Assembly: GCA_030950375.1 (NCBI GenBank)
Contig: JAUZRN010000013.1
Span: 1-64,000 of the forward strand
DNA from: Rhodothermus sp.
GTDB lineage: Bacteria; Bacteroidota; Rhodothermia; Rhodothermales; Rhodothermaceae
Length of the DNA stretch: 64,000 nucleotides
Direction: 5' to 3'
Below are positions 62,017-64,000 of the stretch, one piece after another. Position numbers and translations under genes: made by a program. Position 1 is the first letter of the stretch. Every line of letters starts with the position of its first letter. Under the pieces are notes generated by a model that did no database searches, had not been told where the DNA came from, and was given only the letters and a program-made list of their open reading frames with translations.

Positions 62017-63768
62017 TTAGCGTTCAGGTCCGGAGGTACGGGTGCAGTGCATGGGGAGTGCACCGACGCCGGGCACGTCGATCGTGCCTTCGGCGGTATC
62101 CCCACGGAGGGTCAGACGCGCATCGACGCGTCCGTAAGTATCGGTGGTGACGCGAAAAGATAGCTGATCTGCTTCCAGTCGCAAGTTTTCCAGGACAAGC
62201 TCCCGGGGGATTGCACTGCTGGAGAGGGTACCGGATTGTCCCGTGATGTGCAGGGTGGCATCGATCGAACCGTCTGGCGAATCCACAGTGCAGGACCAGG
62301 TGCCGTCGGCACGAGCTGGCGTAGGCGCGCCTTCGTCTCGACGGGAAGGTCGGGCTGGTTCTTTGATTTCAAAGCGTTCGCCTGCTACAAAGACATAACG
62401 GATACGCGTCTGCTCCTCAAAGAGCGGGCCTGTGGTTACAACCAGATTGGCCAGCTTGCCCGCTTCAATGGTACCCGTAGCCTTATCGATGCCGAGCAGA
62501 CGGGCGGCATCAATCGTCAGGGCAGCCAGCGCCGCCTCTTGTGGCAGGCCATACTGGATCATGGTGCGCAGGTTATTCAAAATTTTGTCAGGATCTGCAT
62601 CACGCGTGCTGAAGCCAAAGCGCAGACCGGCCGCATGCATACGTGCAGCGGTTTCATAGTATTTGATGCGTTCTTTTGCCTGGCGTGCTTTCAGGTTTTC
62701 AATTTCAGCCGATACATCCTGATAACTGGATACGTGTAAATACGTATTGTGACGTGCCGCCAGCGAATCATCCGAAAGCTTTTTGGTCGCCTGGCTGGTG
62801 TCCCGAGGTGCTTCTGGCAAATCTAATGTCAAAAATAGGGGAATATTTGCGGCTTTGAGTTGCTCCAGGGCATCAAAACTACCCGAAAGCCCGGCCAATC
62901 TGAGCGAAAAGTTAAGCTGCCGATGCAGGGCCAGCACCCGGTGGATATCCAGGACATCTTCTGTATAGAAGAAGACCGGTAACCGCCCTTCCAGCACCGG
63001 GAAAAAGGCGGCATGGACCGGATCGTAGGCAGGAGGCTGCAGTCCCTGAGGGTTTGCAGCATACAGGGTGGCATGTCGGTGGCGACGAGTGGCTTCCCGA
63101 TAGAGCTGGCGGAAGCGGGCCAGCACGGCCATGTCGGTGGCCGGGTAAACGCCCTGTGCGGGTTCAAGCTGGGCAAACAGAGAAACCTGACCCTGATAGA
63201 CCATCTCCTCCGGTGTCTGGCCGCGCAGAAAGATAAGGGCCCCCTGCCCTGGTAGCATACGCCCTCGGGGCACCACATGGGCCATGGTAAAGCCTATGCG
63301 GCGCAGCTTGGCGATTGCGGGATCGTTTGCCTTCAGGAGCGTACGCACATCCCGATCTGGCGTCAATCCGGCCAACTCTGGAGGCGGACTGCCCGGCTTT
63401 TCGACACGGCGCCGCGGGGTTTCCTGATTGTCCTTCCGACGTGGCGCCGGAACGCCGACGTGAGAAAGGCCATCAATAAAGCCAGCATAGACGACCAGGG
63501 AGTCACCTTCCAGCACCCAGGCGTCTGTGGGGACAGCAACATCGGGGCCGACCGCTTCAATCAAACCGTTGCGCAGGACGACGGTGCCCCGGGGGATCTC
63601 CTGGCCGGGCGCTACCACAATGCGGGCATTCGTAATGGCATAGGTTCGGGTCACAACCGGAATATCTCGTAAGTCGGAGGGTGACTGCTGAGGACGCTGC
63701 TGCGCTTCGACATTATACGGAAGCGCTACCAGAAGGAGACTCGTACAAAAAAAGCGTCGCAGTTGCAT
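62017..63768 (-). CDS. Secreted amidohydrolase-fold protein with extra C-terminal domain, lacking His-x-His
   Basis: The 583-residue protein has a signal peptide (FFCTSLLLVALPYNVEAQ) and an amidohydrolase fold (YAITNARIVVAPGQEIPRG; GTIEAGKLANLVVTTGP). At residues 96-105 it reads GFIDGLSHVG, so the His-x-His is broken. Later FFYTEDVLD and LFLTLDLPEA do not show the usual His ligands. About 100 C-terminal residues form an added beta-rich domain (GTWSCTVDSPDGSIDATLHI). It is the first gene of the three-gene operon. I chose ATG 63768 because the upstream codons read as non-coding. Confidence 0.85.
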   Translation of the reverse strand: MQLRRFFCTSLLLVALPYNVEAQQRPQQSPSDLRDIPVVTRTYAITNARIVVAPGQEIPRGTVVLRNGLIEAVGPDVAVPTDAWVLEGDSLVVYAGFIDGLSHVGVPAPRRKDNQETPRRRVEKPGSPPPELAGLTPDRDVRTLLKANDPAIAKLRRIGFTMAHVVPRGRMLPGQGALIFLRGQTPEEMVYQGQVSLFAQLEPAQGVYPATDMAVLARFRQLYREATRRHRHATLYAANPQGLQPPAYDPVHAAFFPVLEGRLPVFFYTEDVLDIHRVLALHRQLNFSLRLAGLSGSFDALEQLKAANIPLFLTLDLPEAPRDTSQATKKLSDDSLAARHNTYLHVSSYQDVSAEIENLKARQAKERIKYYETAARMHAAGLRFGFSTRDADPDKILNNLRTMIQYGLPQEAALAALTIDAARLLGIDKATGTIEAGKLANLVVTTGPLFEEQTRIRYVFVAGERFEIKEPARPSRRDEGAPTPARADGTWSCTVDSPDGSIDATLHITGQSGTLSSSAIPRELVLENLRLEADQLSFRVTTDTYGRVDARLTLRGDTAEGTIDVPGVGALPMHCTRTSGPER

Positions 63769-64000
63769 GGCTTCCGTTATCCGTGAGTGCTTTCGGCCAG
63801 AATATAGGCCATTTTTTTCGTCTTGTCCATCCTGCAAAGCCATGGAGCCACTGGGGGAAAGTATGCCTGTATAAGCAAAGCGAGCGGAAATACTGAAAAA
63901 CGAATGGTTACAAGACTACGCTCATCGACCCTGAAGCATACAGAGCATGCTGGTTGATGCAATCATAATTTGATGCGAAACTTATGCGTGTTCCGGTCGT
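63769..64000. other. Upstream region of the amidohydrolase operon to the window edge
   Basis: About 230 bp with no recognised gene. It should hold the promoter for the leftward three-gene amidohydrolase operon. No operator or terminator stands out. Confidence 0.35.

Noticed and set aside
1-64000. CRISPR array or defence island
   Set aside because: No regularly spaced repeats and no Cas or restriction-modification genes were seen. A lone Uma2 protein and a beta-CASP nuclease are not enough.

Overview
The window is a GC-rich bacterial chromosome segment. It most resembles the thermophilic genus Rhodothermus (Rhodothermota/Bacteroidota). The reasons are the split complex I locus (nuoA-G in one operon, nuoH apart), a type IX-like C-terminal sorting domain, many starts without a Shine-Dalgarno, and the overall protein style. 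The genus is an inference from family knowledge, not from a search. No CRISPR array, prophage, transposase or intact insertion sequence was seen, and most of the window is ordinary core genome.

Layout. 1-4056 (minus): nuoH-rpe-priA, with priA cut by the window edge. 4286-7018 (plus): a secreted S9 peptidase with an extra C-terminal domain. 7089-14980 (minus): nuoA-B-C-D-E, a Uma2-type nuclease gene, nuoF, a small membrane-protein gene, nuoG. 15073-19088 (minus): purB, an ECF sigma factor, a decayed stretch, an Lrp/AsnC regulator, then a CAU tRNA (plus) and a membrane-anchored peroxiredoxin. 19430-25066: recG (plus) and the tesB/SDR pair (minus), separated by a G/T-rich insert flanked by a 36-bp direct repeat. 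25169-28478: a small lipoprotein, a TonB-dependent receptor and a Cys/His-rich exported protein. 28646-36038 (plus): an M20 peptidase, a beta-CASP nuclease, an FAD/Fe-S oxidoreductase and glutamate dehydrogenase. 36114-37928 (minus): sppA. 38145-41626 (plus): hrcA-grpE-dnaJ and a flavin reductase. 41554-44850: a TIGR02757 protein, a threonine/serine dehydratase, a TorF-like outer-membrane protein, a DUF4342 protein and a 59-aa protein. 45076-47919 (plus): a PAS protein, a secreted protein and two bacterial PH-domain membrane proteins. 48596-57253 (plus): a PabB-PabC fusion, a cNMP/CBS/DUF294 signalling protein, a sodium-coupled transporter, a CorC-like protein, a YfiM-like lipoprotein and purF. 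57247-63768: ggt, then three consecutive secreted amidohydrolase-fold genes (minus), with a 30-codon membrane ORF between ggt and the amidohydrolases.

How they fit together. The nuo operon builds the peripheral arm of NADH:quinone oxidoreductase plus NuoA. Two non-Nuo genes sit in it with gaps of 3-15 nt, so they are almost certainly co-expressed. The hrcA-grpE-dnaJ block is the heat-shock regulator with the DnaK co-chaperones. purB and purF serve purine synthesis and PabBC serves folate synthesis. The most unusual points are: (i) the Uma2 nuclease and the two-helix protein embedded in the nuo operon; (ii) the three-gene amidohydrolase operon in which only the middle protein keeps the metal-binding His-x-His; (iii) the recG/tesB insert with a remnant second tesB 3' end; and (iv) a Cys/His-rich small exported protein upstream of a TonB receptor.
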